A DNA stretch of 64,000 bases from Pseudidiomarina donghaiensis (GCF_900116895.1 NZ_FPCF01000004.1:147678-211677); one strand, 5' to 3'. Positions 22,701 to 32,693 are shown, counted from the first letter of the stretch. The notes: generated by a model from the letters alone, not told the origin. Program-made: numbers and translations.

Positions 22701-23246
22701 CCATGTGTGTTGGCTGACGTGAAACCGACAGGGCGCGATCAGACCACTACGGTGGCTGGGTTAGTGGTTGACGTTCGAACTATGCTGAACCGACAAAACC
22801 AGCGCTGGGCAATTGTGACTTTGCATGATAAAACGGCACGTTTTGATGTACGGTTCTATGCTAAAGATTATGAAAATTATCAGCATTTGCTCGAAAAAGA
22901 CCAAATTTTAGTGATAAAAGGAGAGGTCAGCTTTGATGATTACTCCGCAGCCAATACAATGACGGCTCGCGAAGTGATGACCATCATCGGTATGCGAGAG
23001 CAATACGCCAAGACGTTACGCATATCGGTTCGTCCAGAGCACCTTGAAGGGCAGGGTTTAATGCAGCTAAAACAGCTGATTGAGCCACATAAAGAGGGCG
23101 CTTGCCCACTGCACATACGTTATGTGCGGCCCGATGTTGAAGCCGAATATGTTGCGGCCACAGAATGGTATGTGACCCCAACCGATGAATTGATTTACGA
23201 ATTACAACAACGATTAGGTAATCAAGCTGTTGAATTAGAGTTTTAA
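19740..23246 (+). CDS. dnaE: DNA polymerase III alpha subunit
   Basis: Catalytic subunit of the replicative polymerase, 1,168 residues (E. coli 1,160). The PHP domain begins at [16 protein letters not shown] (about residue 12); the palm has [14 protein letters not shown] (about 365) and the catalytic aspartates in [13 protein letters not shown] (about residues 408-416); QESSGMK-type and [18 protein letters not shown] blocks follow; an OB-fold domain with [20 protein letters not shown] lies near 1000. ATG 19740 aligns with the E. coli start, though the ribosome site is weak. In many gammaproteobacteria lpxB-rnhB precede dnaE; here a phosphatase does and rnhB lies 21 kb away. Confidence 0.98.
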   Translation: MSENNKRPPQFIHLRVHSDFSMVDGLAKVKPICEDVAAKGMPAVALTDQMNMCGLVRFYRTAHGNGLKPIVGCDLWVLPEGWSSDSQEQPFRLTAIAMNNHGYQQLTQLISRGYLAGHRAGRPCVDQAWLAEHQQGLLLLSGGREGDIGLKLLQNRHAEAREALAFYQQHFADRFFLELQRTGRPGEDDYVHAAVALAAECDVPVVATNEVMFLKPEDFNAHEVRVAVADGYTLDDKRRPKKYSAEQYLKSPEEMLELFADIPEAIENTVEIAKRCNVTVKLDEYVLPEFPTGGMTPEDFLVKKSQEGLEERLQVLFPDEQERQQQRKPYDERLQIELDVINQMGFPGYFLIVMEFIQWSKDNNIPVGPGRGSGAGSLVAYALKITDLDPLELDLLFERFLNPERVSMPDFDIDFCMDRRDEVIDHVADLYGREAVSQIITFGTMAAKASIRDVGRVLGHPYGFVDKITKLVPGDPGMTLEKAFEVEPRLVEMYEQDDDVREIIDMARILEGVTRNAGKHAGGVVIAPEKITDFSPLYCDEEGKQPVTQFDKNDVEAAGLVKFDFLGLRTLTIIQWALDMVNANRQRDGKAPIDINHIPLDDPRCFRLLKKASTTAVFQLESSGMKQLIKKLLPDSFEDIIALVALFRPGPLQSGMVDNFIDRKHGREEISYPDKDYQHELLKPILEPTYGVILYQEQVMQIAQVLAGYSLGGADLLRRAMGKKKPEEMAKQRAVFEEGARKNGIDGELAIKIFDLVEKFAGYGFNKSHSAAYALVSYQTLWMKTHFPAEFMAAVMSADMDNTDKIVTLVDECENMGLKLLPPDVNVGQYKFTVDAEQRIVYGIGAIKGVGEGPIEAILAARADGPFTDLFDFCCRVDLKKLNRRVLEKLIKAGAMDSLGPHRATIMASLEKAMRQAEQHARAEAIGQSDLFGVLATANDDVEIEHEFVQVAPWQEAMWLEGERETLGLYLTGHPVNRYRGELKNYVPCVLADVKPTGRDQTTTVAGLVVDVRTMLNRQNQRWAIVTLHDKTARFDVRFYAKDYENYQHLLEKDQILVIKGEVSFDDYSAANTMTAREVMTIIGMREQYAKTLRISVRPEHLEGQGLMQLKQLIEPHKEGACPLHIRYVRPDVEAEYVAATEWYVTPTDELIYELQQRLGNQAVELEF

Positions 23247-23279
23247 TGGCAACTTAATTAGTGGCAAACAGGAGCCATA

Positions 23280-24236
23280 ATGAGTCTTAAATTTTTAGAT
23301 TTTGAACAGCCCATTGCTGAGCTTCAGGCACAAATCGAAGAATTAAAAGCAGTAGGCGCAAAAGGCGACTTTGATATTTCCATTGAAGAGGAAATTGCTA
23401 AGCTGCAGGAAAAACGTGAGCAGCTGGTTGAGAAAATTTTTGGTGATCTTGGCGCTTGGCAAGTCGCGCAGTTGGCCCGCCACCCATTGCGGCCATACAC
23501 GCTCGACTACATTAAACACCTGTTTGATGACTTTGACGAGCTAGCGGGTGATCGTACCTTTGCTAACGATGAGGCTATTGTTGGTGGTACCGCGCGTTTG
23601 AATGGCACGCCAGTGATGATTATCGGCCACCAAAAAGGCCGTGAAACCAAAGAAAAAATTCGCCGTAACTTCGGTATGCCAAAGCCAGAAGGTTATCGCA
23701 AAGCCTTGCGCTTAATGGAAATGGCTGAGCGATTTAAAATGCCAATTATTACCTTCATTGATACACCAGGGGCCTACCCAGGCATTGGTGCGGAAGAGCG
23801 TGGTCAATCGGAAGCTATTGCCCGTAATTTGAAAGTAATGGCACGTTTAAATACGCCAATTATTTGTACGGTTATTGGCGAAGGTGGCTCTGGTGGTGCC
23901 CTGGCGATTGGCGTGGGTGACCGTGTGAATATGTTGCAGTATTCAACCTACTCGGTTATTTCACCAGAAGGTTGTGCGTCTATTTTATGGAAAAGTGCCG
24001 AAAAAGCGCCGTTAGCGGCTGAGGCCATGGGTGTGACCGCGCAGCGCTCAAAGGAACTTGGTTTAATTGACACCATTATTGCTGAGCCCATTGGTGGCGC
24101 CCATCGTGATCATGAAGAAATGGCCCGTCGCTTGAAGAAGCAATTACAGGCTGACCTTGATGCACTGGTTAATCTAGACAGCGCATCGCGTCTTGAGCAG
24201 CGTTATCAGAAATTAATGTCATTTGGCTACTGTTAA
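23280..24236 (+). CDS. accA: Acetyl-CoA carboxylase carboxyltransferase subunit alpha
   Basis: With AccD it transfers the carboxyl group from biotin to acetyl-CoA, giving malonyl-CoA for fatty acid synthesis. At 318 residues it matches the family. Diagnostic stretches are [17 protein letters not shown] at the start, [19 protein letters not shown] (about 117), [20 protein letters not shown] (about 159) and [17 protein letters not shown] (about 200). A clear AGGAG lies before ATG 23280, 33 bases after dnaE, consistent with one transcript dnaE-accA. Confidence 0.98.
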   Translation: MSLKFLDFEQPIAELQAQIEELKAVGAKGDFDISIEEEIAKLQEKREQLVEKIFGDLGAWQVAQLARHPLRPYTLDYIKHLFDDFDELAGDRTFANDEAIVGGTARLNGTPVMIIGHQKGRETKEKIRRNFGMPKPEGYRKALRLMEMAERFKMPIITFIDTPGAYPGIGAEERGQSEAIARNLKVMARLNTPIICTVIGEGGSGGALAIGVGDRVNMLQYSTYSVISPEGCASILWKSAEKAPLAAEAMGVTAQRSKELGLIDTIIAEPIGGAHRDHEEMARRLKKQLQADLDALVNLDSASRLEQRYQKLMSFGYC

Positions 24237-25257
24237 CAAACCTGTCGGGAGTCACGACACCAGTGACTCCCTTTACGCGTTATTCAAACAACGCTTGCTC
24301 ACCCTACAATTAGCTGAGCAACAGCAACTTATTGCCTGCTTAGGCGGTGGCGCAGATTCACAAACCATTCTTGATTTGCTGGATCGCTTTCGCCACGATT
24401 TTCCGCATTATCGTTACCTAGCTATTCATCTTGACCATGCATTTCACCCAAGTTCAGGCGAGTGGGCACAAGGCTTAGTTGCAGACTGTCAACGGCGCAA
24501 TTTCCCAATGCTGTGCGAAGCCTTACCGGTAAAAACCGGCGCCCGTATTAGCAAGGAAGCCGCGGGGCGTGAAGCACGCTACCAGCGCTTAAGTGAACTG
24601 GGCGACAGCAACGCGGTGTTTTTGCTGGGGCAGCACCGCAATGACCAAATTGAAACCTTCTTATTGCAGCTAAAACGAGGTTCTGGGCCCAAAGGGTTAG
24701 CGGCAATGGCACCGCTGTCGCAGCGTGGCAGCGAGGGAAAAATGCAGCAATGGTTTCGGCCATTACTGGATGTCAGTAAACAGGCCATTTATGACTACGC
24801 ACATGCCCGTCAGCTTCATTGGATTGAAGACGATACCAATTACGACACTACCATTGAGCGTAATTTTCTGCGGCACGATATTATTCCAAAGCTTGAACAG
24901 CGCTGGCCGCACTTTGGTGATGCGGTACTACGAAGTGCACAATTGTGCGCAGAAACCCAAGGTTTGTTGGAGCAATTATTGGCGGACCGCGTAAACCCGC
25001 ATATGCAAACCGATGGTGCGTTGGCTACGCGTTGGTTACAGACCGCTAGCCCCGATTTACAGCGCGGTGTTCTGCGCTATTGGTTACAAGTGCAGCAAGC
25101 GACCATGCCGTCATACGCGCAGTTAGAGCAATTGCGCACGCAAATGTTGTTAACCACCAATGACACCCAGCCTCAAGTGTGCTGGGCAAATTGTTGCGTG
25201 GTACGTGAAGTTGCCGAAAATAAAGATCGGCTGTTGCGACTGCAAGCCCGCCCATGA
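24223..25257 (+). CDS. tilS: tRNA(Ile)-lysidine synthase TilS, short and divergent
   Basis: TilS modifies the wobble C of tRNA-Ile(CAU) to lysidine. Family membership is clear from [43 protein letters not shown] sequence (about 200-222) and [19 protein letters not shown], which align well with E. coli TilS. Three things are odd: the PP-loop is GGGADS instead of SGGxDS, the HHGL site is DHAF and the HLDDQ site is HRNDQ; and the protein stops at 344 residues, after the substrate-binding domain, lacking the last about 110 residues of E. coli TilS. The start is unsure: TTG 24223 overlaps accA and precedes a strong hairpin; TTG 24295 is an alternative. It overlaps the next gene by four bases. Confidence 0.82.
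   Translation: MATVNKPVGSHDTSDSLYALFKQRLLTLQLAEQQQLIACLGGGADSQTILDLLDRFRHDFPHYRYLAIHLDHAFHPSSGEWAQGLVADCQRRNFPMLCEALPVKTGARISKEAAGREARYQRLSELGDSNAVFLLGQHRNDQIETFLLQLKRGSGPKGLAAMAPLSQRGSEGKMQQWFRPLLDVSKQAIYDYAHARQLHWIEDDTNYDTTIERNFLRHDIIPKLEQRWPHFGDAVLRSAQLCAETQGLLEQLLADRVNPHMQTDGALATRWLQTASPDLQRGVLRYWLQVQQATMPSYAQLEQLRTQMLLTTNDTQPQVCWANCCVVREVAENKDRLLRLQARP
24247..24271 (+). promoter_or_regulatory. Strong hairpin just after accA, at the 5' end of tilS
   Basis: A perfect 9-bp stem GGGAGTCAC / GTGACTCCC with loop GACACCA lies 10 bases after the accA stop codon. It is followed only by CTTTACG, so it is a poor intrinsic terminator. It could be a weak terminator, an mRNA 3' end stabiliser for dnaE-accA, or a translational control for tilS. 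Confidence 0.6.
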
Positions 25258-26156
25258 AAGACCAACGTAAAGCCATTGCCTTCGCATTAAGCGCAGTGTT
25301 GCTGTGGTCGACCGTTGCAACCGCGTTTAAGATAGCGCTACAGTATTTAACCCCATTGCAGTTGCTATCCATAGCGGCAGTGAGCAGTTTATTAGTATTT
25401 GCGGTGATATTAACCGTGCAGCAACGTTGGCTAGAAACATGGCGCTTAGCTCGTCATCGCTCGCTATTTTATGTACTTCAAGGCTTTATCAACCCCGCCG
25501 CTTATTACCTAGTACTTTTTGCCGCATACGACCAGCTGCCAGCCCAACAAGCGCAAGCAATTAATTACACATGGGCTATTACCATGTCGTTACTTGCGGT
25601 GCCGTTTTTGCAGCAAACACTCAGCAAAAAAGAGCTTATGGCCATGCTGCTGGCCTATGGTGGGGTGTTTCTAATTGCAACTGGCGGCAACTGGGACTTT
25701 CAGCAAACCAACTGGTTAGGTATTGGTTTGGCCTTGTTTAGTACGTTGCTGTGGGCCAGTTATTGGCTGATTAACACCAAAAACACCGATAAACCAGTGC
25801 CAGCGCTATTTTTGTGCTTCTTTTGGGGCACGCTGTGGTTGGTTGGCTTTCATGTTGTTTACGCGTGGTGGCTGCAGCAACCTTTGTTGGCACAATTGCT
25901 TCCGCAAATTGCCATTGAGGGTATCTGGGCTGGTGTTTATGTGGGTATATTTGAAATGGGGTTAACCTTTTTCTTATGGTTAACAGCTATGCGTCTCGCG
26001 ACCAAAACAGCACAAATATCGACTTTGATATTTCTCAGTCCATTTATTTCATTGGCGCTTATTTACTTTATACTTGATGAAAACATTCAAATAGCCACAG
26101 TAATTGGTTTATGCTTAATTTGTTTAGGGTTATACAAACTTAAGGATAAACAGTGA
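25254..26156 (+). CDS. EamA/DMT-family transporter
   Basis: A 300-residue inner membrane protein with about ten hydrophobic helices arranged as two EamA repeats (about residues 5-140 and 155-297), opening with AFALSAVLLWSTVATAFKIA, typical of drug/metabolite transporters. Substrate unknown; family members export amino acids or metabolites. Its ATG overlaps the tilS stop (ATGA) and its stop overlaps the next GTG start (GTGA), so it is translationally coupled on both sides. Confidence 0.9.
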   Translation: MKDQRKAIAFALSAVLLWSTVATAFKIALQYLTPLQLLSIAAVSSLLVFAVILTVQQRWLETWRLARHRSLFYVLQGFINPAAYYLVLFAAYDQLPAQQAQAINYTWAITMSLLAVPFLQQTLSKKELMAMLLAYGGVFLIATGGNWDFQQTNWLGIGLALFSTLLWASYWLINTKNTDKPVPALFLCFFWGTLWLVGFHVVYAWWLQQPLLAQLLPQIAIEGIWAGVYVGIFEMGLTFFLWLTAMRLATKTAQISTLIFLSPFISLALIYFILDENIQIATVIGLCLICLGLYKLKDKQ

Positions 26157-28114
26157 ATAGTGGATTCACCGACATACTGTTGTTACTTGCTATTGCCGTG
26201 GTATTGGTTTGGGCTTTTCGGCGGGTAAAACTACCCGCCATTTTGGCTTACTTAACGGCCGGAATTATTGCCGGGCCCGACGTGATGGCTTGGATAGCAG
26301 ACCCAGATGAATACCATTTTGTTGCCGAGCTTGGCGTGGTTCTGCTGCTGTTTTCACTAGGGCTCGAGTTCTCACTGCCAAAAATGATCGCCATGCGTGC
26401 ACACGTGTTCGGCTTAGGTGCTGGCCAAGTATTTCTTTGTACTGCAGCTTTTGCTGGCTTAGGTATGCTATTTGTGAGCGATTGGTCGGCGGCCTTTATT
26501 ATCGGTTGTACGTTAGCCTTGTCTTCGACTGCTGTCGTTATCAAGCAACTTGGTGAGTCCTCACAGCTTACTTCACGTAAAGGGCAAATGACGGTTGCGG
26601 TACTGTTGTTCCAAGATATTGCCGTGGTTCCCATGCTTATTGTTATTCCATTATTGGCAAGCAATGGCGAGGTGTCCCTGTGGGAAAGCTTAGGTTACGC
26701 ATTACTCAAGGGTACAGGGGTAGTGTTGGTACTCATGGCCATTGGTAAATGGGTGCTACCGCATGTGTTTCGTGAAATTGCCAAATTACGCACCGATGAA
26801 TTGTTTGTTCTAGCCACTTTGCTGGTAGCCTTGGTTGCCGGTGGTATGACCCATTTGTTTGGGTTGTCGATGGCTTTAGGCGCATTCTTGGCTGGCATGA
26901 TGCTTGGCGAAAGTAAGTACAAGCATCAGCTTGAAGCCGATATTCGCCCGTTTCGCGATATTCTTATGGGGTTATTTTTCATTACCGTAGGTATGCAACT
27001 TGATCTCACCGTTTTTATTGCAAATATTCATTGGATAATCCTGATTGTGCTTGCCGTTGGTTTGATCAAATTAGTGGTGGTGCGGTTGTTAGCTGGCGCA
27101 ATGCATGAACGTGCGGAAGACGCTTGGGGCTCCGGCCTCATGTTGTTCCAAATGGGTGAATTCGGCTTTGTGCTGTCTTCACTTGCGCTAACCTTTGGCC
27201 TATTAGAGCCTCAAGTAGCGTCTGTATTGGTCGGGGTTGGTGTTTTTGGTATGGCCCTAACGCCATTGGCAATACAGCAATGCAAGCCCATTGTGGGCCG
27301 TATTCTCGGGGCGCAAGAGGCCGAACAGCAGAGCAGTGTACCAACCCCTCAGGACGAAAAATCACGAGTGCTTATTCTTGGCTTCGGCCGTGTGGGCCAA
27401 ACCATAGCACGCTTTCTCACCAATGAAGGCATTGATTACCTAGCCATTGACCATGATCCAAAACGTGTGCAAGAAGCCGTTGCTGGTGGCTCTAAAGTGT
27501 TTTTTGGCAATGCCATACGGCGCGATATTTTGCGTGCGGTACATGCCGACGAAGCGGAGTTGATAATTATCAGTTTTGCCGACGATGAGCGAGCGCTTGA
27601 CGTACTCAAAGCCATTCGCAATGTTAATGAACATGCTGAAATTATTGTGCGTAGCCGTGATGACGTGCGTTTACAGCAAATGATGAACGCTGGCGCTACG
27701 CAAGTGGTGCCTGACACGCTTGAAGCGAGTTTAATGTTAGTGTCACAAATTTTGAGTCGCTCAGGCATTCCTATTCGCCGAATTCTGTCGCGATTAGATC
27801 AAGCGCGGCGTTCACATTACGGCGAAATGCATGGTTTTTATCCTGGTGAAACAACGGACATGGACCCAGAGAAGTTAGATCGGTTACAGTTTTTGCACGC
27901 GGTAGCGTTACCCGAGAACGCATTTGGTTGCGGCAAAAAGTTAGTCGATTTGGCGTTAGATGATTTAAATTTACGAATTAAATCGGTACGGCGTGGTGAG
28001 CAAGAATTCGTGGAGGTTCACGGCGACTTCACTCTGCAAGCCGATGACGTGGTGCTACTTGCCGGCGGTCCTCGGGCGATTGAGGCGGGTGAAAGTTACT
28101 TACTCAATGGTTAA
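26153..28114 (+). CDS. Kef-type CPA2 cation:proton antiporter with TrkA-N domain
   Basis: A 653-residue membrane antiporter. About residues 1-385 form 12 or so membrane helices with the CPA2 signatures GVVLLLFSLGLEFSLPKM, ALSSTAVVIKQL and LGAFLAGMMLGES; a cytoplasmic RCK/TrkA-N domain follows with the nucleotide loop GFGRVGQTIARF near residue 407, and a C-terminal TrkA-C-like domain. This matches KefB/KefC and YbaL type proteins. No glutathione-sensing KefF/KefG partner lies nearby, so glutathione gating cannot be assumed. GTG 26153 overlaps the upstream stop; TAAGGA lies 8 bases before it. Confidence 0.92.
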   Translation: MNSGFTDILLLLAIAVVLVWAFRRVKLPAILAYLTAGIIAGPDVMAWIADPDEYHFVAELGVVLLLFSLGLEFSLPKMIAMRAHVFGLGAGQVFLCTAAFAGLGMLFVSDWSAAFIIGCTLALSSTAVVIKQLGESSQLTSRKGQMTVAVLLFQDIAVVPMLIVIPLLASNGEVSLWESLGYALLKGTGVVLVLMAIGKWVLPHVFREIAKLRTDELFVLATLLVALVAGGMTHLFGLSMALGAFLAGMMLGESKYKHQLEADIRPFRDILMGLFFITVGMQLDLTVFIANIHWIILIVLAVGLIKLVVVRLLAGAMHERAEDAWGSGLMLFQMGEFGFVLSSLALTFGLLEPQVASVLVGVGVFGMALTPLAIQQCKPIVGRILGAQEAEQQSSVPTPQDEKSRVLILGFGRVGQTIARFLTNEGIDYLAIDHDPKRVQEAVAGGSKVFFGNAIRRDILRAVHADEAELIIISFADDERALDVLKAIRNVNEHAEIIVRSRDDVRLQQMMNAGATQVVPDTLEASLMLVSQILSRSGIPIRRILSRLDQARRSHYGEMHGFYPGETTDMDPEKLDRLQFLHAVALPENAFGCGKKLVDLALDDLNLRIKSVRRGEQEFVEVHGDFTLQADDVVLLAGGPRAIEAGESYLLNG

Positions 28115-28183
28115 ACGGCGGTGTGAGCCTAAAAACGTTACACTCCGTAACAACTTCTAACATATTCAAACTAACGGATGTTG

Positions 28184-28217
28184 CGAGATTTCGTCATACT
28201 ATATGGACGAAATCTCG
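28184..28217. promoter_or_regulatory. Perfect inverted repeat upstream of the RND efflux operon
   Basis: Arms CGAGATTTCGTC and GACGAAATCTCG, 12 bp each with no mismatch, separated by 10 bases, lie 34 bases before the preferred start of the membrane fusion protein. The size and symmetry suit a dimeric repressor such as a TetR-type regulator; no regulator gene is adjacent. Confidence 0.6.
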
Positions 28218-28250
28218 TTAATGTGTTCTAACCAATGGAATCAGGACGTT

Positions 28251-29468
28251 ATGGCCTTTAAGAAACGTGCACTACTCCCCCCGATTATTCTTGTTGTGGC
28301 AATTTTACTGTTAGTCGCCATGATAGCCTTGCGTCCACAACCTCCACAGCGCTCAACGGAGCGACCGGCGGTGCTAGTTGAAGTGCTTGAAGTACAACCT
28401 GAGAACATTAATTTTCAAGTGGAAGGCCAGGGTAACGTTAAGCCGAAGCACATGACGAATTTGGTCACCCAGGTAAGTGGCCAAATTATTGAAGTGGCTG
28501 ATAATTTTGTAAACGGCGGATTCTTCGAAAAAGGTGACATGCTAGTCACTATCGACCCAGCCGATTACCGTGTCGCATTACAAAGTGCTAAAGCGTCATT
28601 GGCGCAAGCGAAAGCAGCCTTGGCTGAAGAAAGTGCTCGTGCAAAAGTAGCCAAGGACGAGTGGGAATCACTGCAAATGGGTGAAATTCCGGCGCTAGGT
28701 ATTCGTGAACCGCAGGTGGCCAGTGCGGTTGCTGCGGTGCAGTCTGCTGAAGCCGCTGTCGCTAAAGCGCAGCGTGACCTAGACAGAACCGTGGTACGTG
28801 CCCCGTATGACGGAATTTTGCAAAATAAAAACGTTGATATTGGTCAGTTTGTGTCAATGAACACGCAAGTGGGTGCTTTGTATGGGTCTGAAGTTGCCGA
28901 AGTTCGCGTGCCGTTGAGCGACCGCGATTTAGCTTATATTGACTTACCAGAAGCCAACCATGATGGAGCTAGCCCACATGTTGCATTAACCAGTGATGTG
29001 GCTGGTAAAACCTTCACCTGGCACGGTAACTTGGTGCGTAGCGAAGGGGTTCTTGATCAAAATAGCCGCGTTATTTACGGCGTGGTTGAAGTGCAAGACC
29101 CATATAACCAAGAAAGCGAACAACACCCAGCGCCATTGCGTTTTGGCCGTTTTGTTCAGCTGGTTATTGACGGTGTTGAAGCACAGCAAGTGTATCGAGT
29201 TCCACGTTATGCGTTGTCCATTAATAACACCGTTTGGGTTGTTGATGACGAGCGCCGCCTGCAACAACGAGATGTGAATATTGTGCGCGCAGAAGCACAG
29301 CACGTGGTGATAAACGAAGGGTTGCAACCTGGCGATTTAGTCGTGTTAACCCAGTTATCAAATGCGCTGCCGAGCATGAAGGTACGTATTCCTGGTGACC
29401 CTGTCATTGAGCAGCAAGAAACGCCTAACAAGCAAACCGCTGAAGTAGCAGGTAACGATAATGAGTAA
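28251..29468 (+). CDS. RND efflux membrane fusion protein (HlyD/AcrA type)
   Basis: The periplasmic adaptor that links an RND pump to an outer membrane channel. The 405-residue protein has an N-terminal membrane anchor (about residues 9-27), a first half-lipoyl/barrel part (VSGQIIEVADNFVNGGFFEKGD), an alpha-helical hairpin rich in A, Q, K and E (about 105-165), the return DRTVVRAPYDGILQNKNVDIGQ and a beta-barrel domain. ATG 28251 is preferred because AGGA precedes it and because the longer reading from 28203 would start inside a perfect inverted repeat; ATG 28221 is also possible. It overlaps the pump gene by eight bases. Confidence 0.92.
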   Translation: MAFKKRALLPPIILVVAILLLVAMIALRPQPPQRSTERPAVLVEVLEVQPENINFQVEGQGNVKPKHMTNLVTQVSGQIIEVADNFVNGGFFEKGDMLVTIDPADYRVALQSAKASLAQAKAALAEESARAKVAKDEWESLQMGEIPALGIREPQVASAVAAVQSAEAAVAKAQRDLDRTVVRAPYDGILQNKNVDIGQFVSMNTQVGALYGSEVAEVRVPLSDRDLAYIDLPEANHDGASPHVALTSDVAGKTFTWHGNLVRSEGVLDQNSRVIYGVVEVQDPYNQESEQHPAPLRFGRFVQLVIDGVEAQQVYRVPRYALSINNTVWVVDDERRLQQRDVNIVRAEAQHVVINEGLQPGDLVVLTQLSNALPSMKVRIPGDPVIEQQETPNKQTAEVAGNDNE

Positions 29469-32400
29469 TTACGATATCGACCCGAAAAAGGGAATTATCG
29501 CGTGGTGGGCGAATAACTCCGTTGCTGCCAACCTGTTGATGGCGCTGATTATTATCACCGGTATTTTTATGGTGGGGCAGGTGCGCAAGCAAATGTTCCC
29601 CGAAATAGAATTGAACGTCATTAGTGTGCAGGTGCCTTTTCCTGGTGCAGCTCCGCAAGAAGTTGAACAAGGTGTTTTGGTTCGAATTGAAGATGCCATT
29701 GAAGACGTCAACGGTATTGAGCGCGTAACCTCCACAGCACGAGAGGGCAATGGTTCTGTTTCGATAGAAGTTGAAAGCGGCTACGACGTCCAAGTTGTTA
29801 TGGATGAAGTCAAAATGCTCATTGACGCGATTCCGAGCTTTCCGCAACAGATAGAAAAGCCAAATATTTATCGAATTCGCCCACAGCGCCAGGTGATCTG
29901 GATTAGCGTGTTTGGCGACATGAATGAAATGTCGCAAAAAGAACTAGCAAAAGAGATCCGCGACGACATTAAAGATATCGGTGGTATTACCCGTGTCGAA
30001 GTCATTGGTGCACGAGACTATGAAATATCGGTCGAAATATCAGAAGCCGATTTACAACGTTACAACTTAACTTTTCAACAAGTGGTGAATGCCATTCGTG
30101 GCACTTCGTTAGATGTTGCTGGTGGCTCTATTCGTACACCCAATGGCGATATATTGTTGCGCGCGAATAACCAAGCCTATAAAGGCGATGAGTTTGAGCA
30201 AATTGTCTTAATTAACCGCCCAGACGGCACTCGCTTAACACTGGGTGATATTGCCAAGGTACAAGATGCGTTTATTGAGCGCCGCCGCTTTACGCAGTTT
30301 GACGGCAAAATGGCAACCTTCGTGCGGGTTGACTCCGTGGGTGATCAAAACGATCTGCGCACCGCTGAAGTGGTCAAAAATTACATTGAACGTAAGCAAA
30401 AAGAACTGCCACCCGAGGTCAAAATTGCCCATTGGGGTGACTCGTCTTATTACCTGCAAGGTCGCCTAGACTTAATGATCGATAACATGCTGTTTGGGGG
30501 CGCGTTAGTGTTCATTATGCTGGCGTTGTTCTTGCAGTTGCGACTGGCATTCTGGGTCATGATTGGTATCCCGTTATGTTTCTTGGGAACCATCGCCTTA
30601 ATGCCGTTACCTATGTTTGATATTTCCATCAACATGATTTCGTTGTTTGGTTTTATCTTGGTGCTCGGAATAGTCGTCGATGATGCCATCGTCATCGGTG
30701 AGAGTGCTTATTCGGAAATTGAAGCCAATGGCAAGTCGATAGACAACGTTGTTATTGGTGCGAAAAAAGTCGCCATGCCAGCAACTTTTGGGGTGTTAAC
30801 CACCATGGTTGCGTTTATTCCTATGCTCATGGTTGAAGGCGGCATGGGCGCCATTTGGGAATCTATCGCGTGGGTTGTTATTCTGTGTTTGGCGTTCTCA
30901 TTAATTGAGTCCAAGTTTATTTTGCCGGCGCACATTGCGCACATGAAATTTTCCAAAACGGCAAACGAAAAGCAGAACGGCTTTCAGCGTGTGCGTAATA
31001 AAATTTCCCATGCGTTGCAGCACTTTGCGAAAACCTACTATCAGCCATTTTTGAAAAAGTGTCTGCACTATCGTTATACAACCTTGGCTGCATTTATCGG
31101 TTTGTTCATATTGTCGATTGGTCTTATTGCCGGTGGTACCGTGCGTTGGGTGTTCTTCCCGAACATTCCAAGTGACTTTATACAGGCCAACGTGCAAATG
31201 CAGCCGGGCGCTTCGGAAGAGTCGACGATTCGCACGCTGCAAGCTGTTGAGCAATCATTGCTAGACGTTGACGCACGCGCTGAACAAGAGAACGGCGACA
31301 ATATCATCAAACACATTAACGTGTGGATGAATGGCACCACCAGCGGTACGGTATTTGCGGAGTTAGAAAAAGGCGAAGACCGTAACCTTGATGGCTTTGC
31401 CATTATTAATAACTGGCGTGAATCCACCCCAGAAATTGCTGGCGTCAAAGCGCTGAATTTTCAAGGCAGTATAGGCGGTGGCGGCGGCTTTGACGTGGAG
31501 TTTCAGCTAACTGGGCAAAACCTTGAGGAATTAGCTGCGGCAGCCACTTTATTAAAGCAAGACTTAGCGCAATTTGACGGGGTGTTTGATATTGAAGACA
31601 CCTTTGGCGAGGGCAACGATGAAATCATCCTTGAGTTGAAACCTTTAGCCACCGCTATGGGGATCACCTTACAGGAGCTCGCAAGTCAAGTGCGCTATGC
31701 TTTCTATGGTGCTGAGGCGCAGCGTATACAGCGCAACGACGAAGAAGTAAAAGTCATGGTGCGTTATCCGTTATCTGAACGCCAGTCGGTGGGTAACCTA
31801 GAAGACATGAAATTGCGTACCTCAGACGGTGCTTTGATACCCTTTACTGAACTAGCCGATGTACGCTTCGCGAAGGGTTACAACACCATCACACGTATTA
31901 ATCGTGAACGCTCGGTGAATGTACGTGCACGCGTTGATAAAGACAAAGTGCAGCCGTTTGATATTGTGCGTCAAGTGCGCGAAAGCAAAATTCAGCCAAT
32001 TCTTGATCGCTATCCATCCGTTGGTTTCCAACTTGAAGGGGCTTCACAAGACGAAGCCGAGGCAACAAGTTCACTGGCGATTGGTTTTGTGCTGGCGTTA
32101 TTTGCGATTTATGCACTAATGGCCATTCCATTGAAGTCATACAGCCAACCACTGATTATCATGTCGGTGATTCCGTTTGGCATGATTGGTGCTGTGGTTG
32201 GTCATTGGTTGCTTGATATGCCGATTTCCATTCTAAGCTTGTTCGGCATTATTGCGCTGGCTGGGGTTGTGGTAAACGACTCCCTGGTTATGGTTGATTA
32301 TGTCAACCGCGCACGCGCTCAAGGCGAGAGCTTACGTAAAGCTGTTGCTGAGGCCGGTGTGGCACGTTTCCGCGCAATTATACTTACCTCGTTGACCACG

Positions 32401-32637
32401 TTCTTCGGGTTAGTGCCGATTGTGTTCGAAAAGAGTATGCAGGCTAAGCTGGTTATTCCAATGGCGATATCGCTCGCCTTCGGTATCTTGTTTGCCACGG
32501 TGATCACGCTGCTATTAGTACCAAGCTTGTATTTAATTTTGAATGACACCCGTCGTGGCGTGAAAACCATGCTGAGTTGGTATGGTCTGACCAAGCCCCC
32601 AGAACCGAAATCAGAACAACACAATTCAGTCACATAA
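29461..32637 (+). CDS. RND efflux pump inner membrane permease
   Basis: A 1,058-residue proton-driven tripartite efflux permease. It shows the RND pattern: helix 1 near residue 20, a large periplasmic loop with PGAAPQEVEQGVLVRIEDAIE, the core helices with the acidic pair in GFILVLGIVVDDAIVIGES (about residue 405), a second periplasmic loop, and a second set of helices ending with GVVVNDSLVMVDYVNRA (about 945). It resembles the AcrB-like group in pairs with a single adaptor; drug specificity cannot be told. No outer-membrane channel gene is present, so it presumably uses a TolC encoded elsewhere. A hairpin follows at 32665. Confidence 0.95.
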   Translation: MSNYDIDPKKGIIAWWANNSVAANLLMALIIITGIFMVGQVRKQMFPEIELNVISVQVPFPGAAPQEVEQGVLVRIEDAIEDVNGIERVTSTAREGNGSVSIEVESGYDVQVVMDEVKMLIDAIPSFPQQIEKPNIYRIRPQRQVIWISVFGDMNEMSQKELAKEIRDDIKDIGGITRVEVIGARDYEISVEISEADLQRYNLTFQQVVNAIRGTSLDVAGGSIRTPNGDILLRANNQAYKGDEFEQIVLINRPDGTRLTLGDIAKVQDAFIERRRFTQFDGKMATFVRVDSVGDQNDLRTAEVVKNYIERKQKELPPEVKIAHWGDSSYYLQGRLDLMIDNMLFGGALVFIMLALFLQLRLAFWVMIGIPLCFLGTIALMPLPMFDISINMISLFGFILVLGIVVDDAIVIGESAYSEIEANGKSIDNVVIGAKKVAMPATFGVLTTMVAFIPMLMVEGGMGAIWESIAWVVILCLAFSLIESKFILPAHIAHMKFSKTANEKQNGFQRVRNKISHALQHFAKTYYQPFLKKCLHYRYTTLAAFIGLFILSIGLIAGGTVRWVFFPNIPSDFIQANVQMQPGASEESTIRTLQAVEQSLLDVDARAEQENGDNIIKHINVWMNGTTSGTVFAELEKGEDRNLDGFAIINNWRESTPEIAGVKALNFQGSIGGGGGFDVEFQLTGQNLEELAAAATLLKQDLAQFDGVFDIEDTFGEGNDEIILELKPLATAMGITLQELASQVRYAFYGAEAQRIQRNDEEVKVMVRYPLSERQSVGNLEDMKLRTSDGALIPFTELADVRFAKGYNTITRINRERSVNVRARVDKDKVQPFDIVRQVRESKIQPILDRYPSVGFQLEGASQDEAEATSSLAIGFVLALFAIYALMAIPLKSYSQPLIIMSVIPFGMIGAVVGHWLLDMPISILSLFGIIALAGVVVNDSLVMVDYVNRARAQGESLRKAVAEAGVARFRAIILTSLTTFFGLVPIVFEKSMQAKLVIPMAISLAFGILFATVITLLLVPSLYLILNDTRRGVKTMLSWYGLTKPPEPKSEQHNSVT

Positions 32638-32664
32638 TGTTAAACTATTGACCTTATACTAATG

Positions 32665-32693
32665 AACGCCAACAACTTACCGGTGTTGGCGTT
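32665..32693 (+). terminator. Hairpin after the RND operon, possible terminator
   Basis: A perfect 10-bp stem AACGCCAACA / TGTTGGCGTT with a 9-base loop. There is no T-run after it, so it is a weak candidate for intrinsic termination. Confidence 0.45.

Noticed and set aside
30708..30956. Small minus-strand frames within the RND permease as toxin-antitoxin genes
   Set aside because: They are embedded in a complete permease, lack ribosome sites and have composition expected from the antisense of membrane helices.
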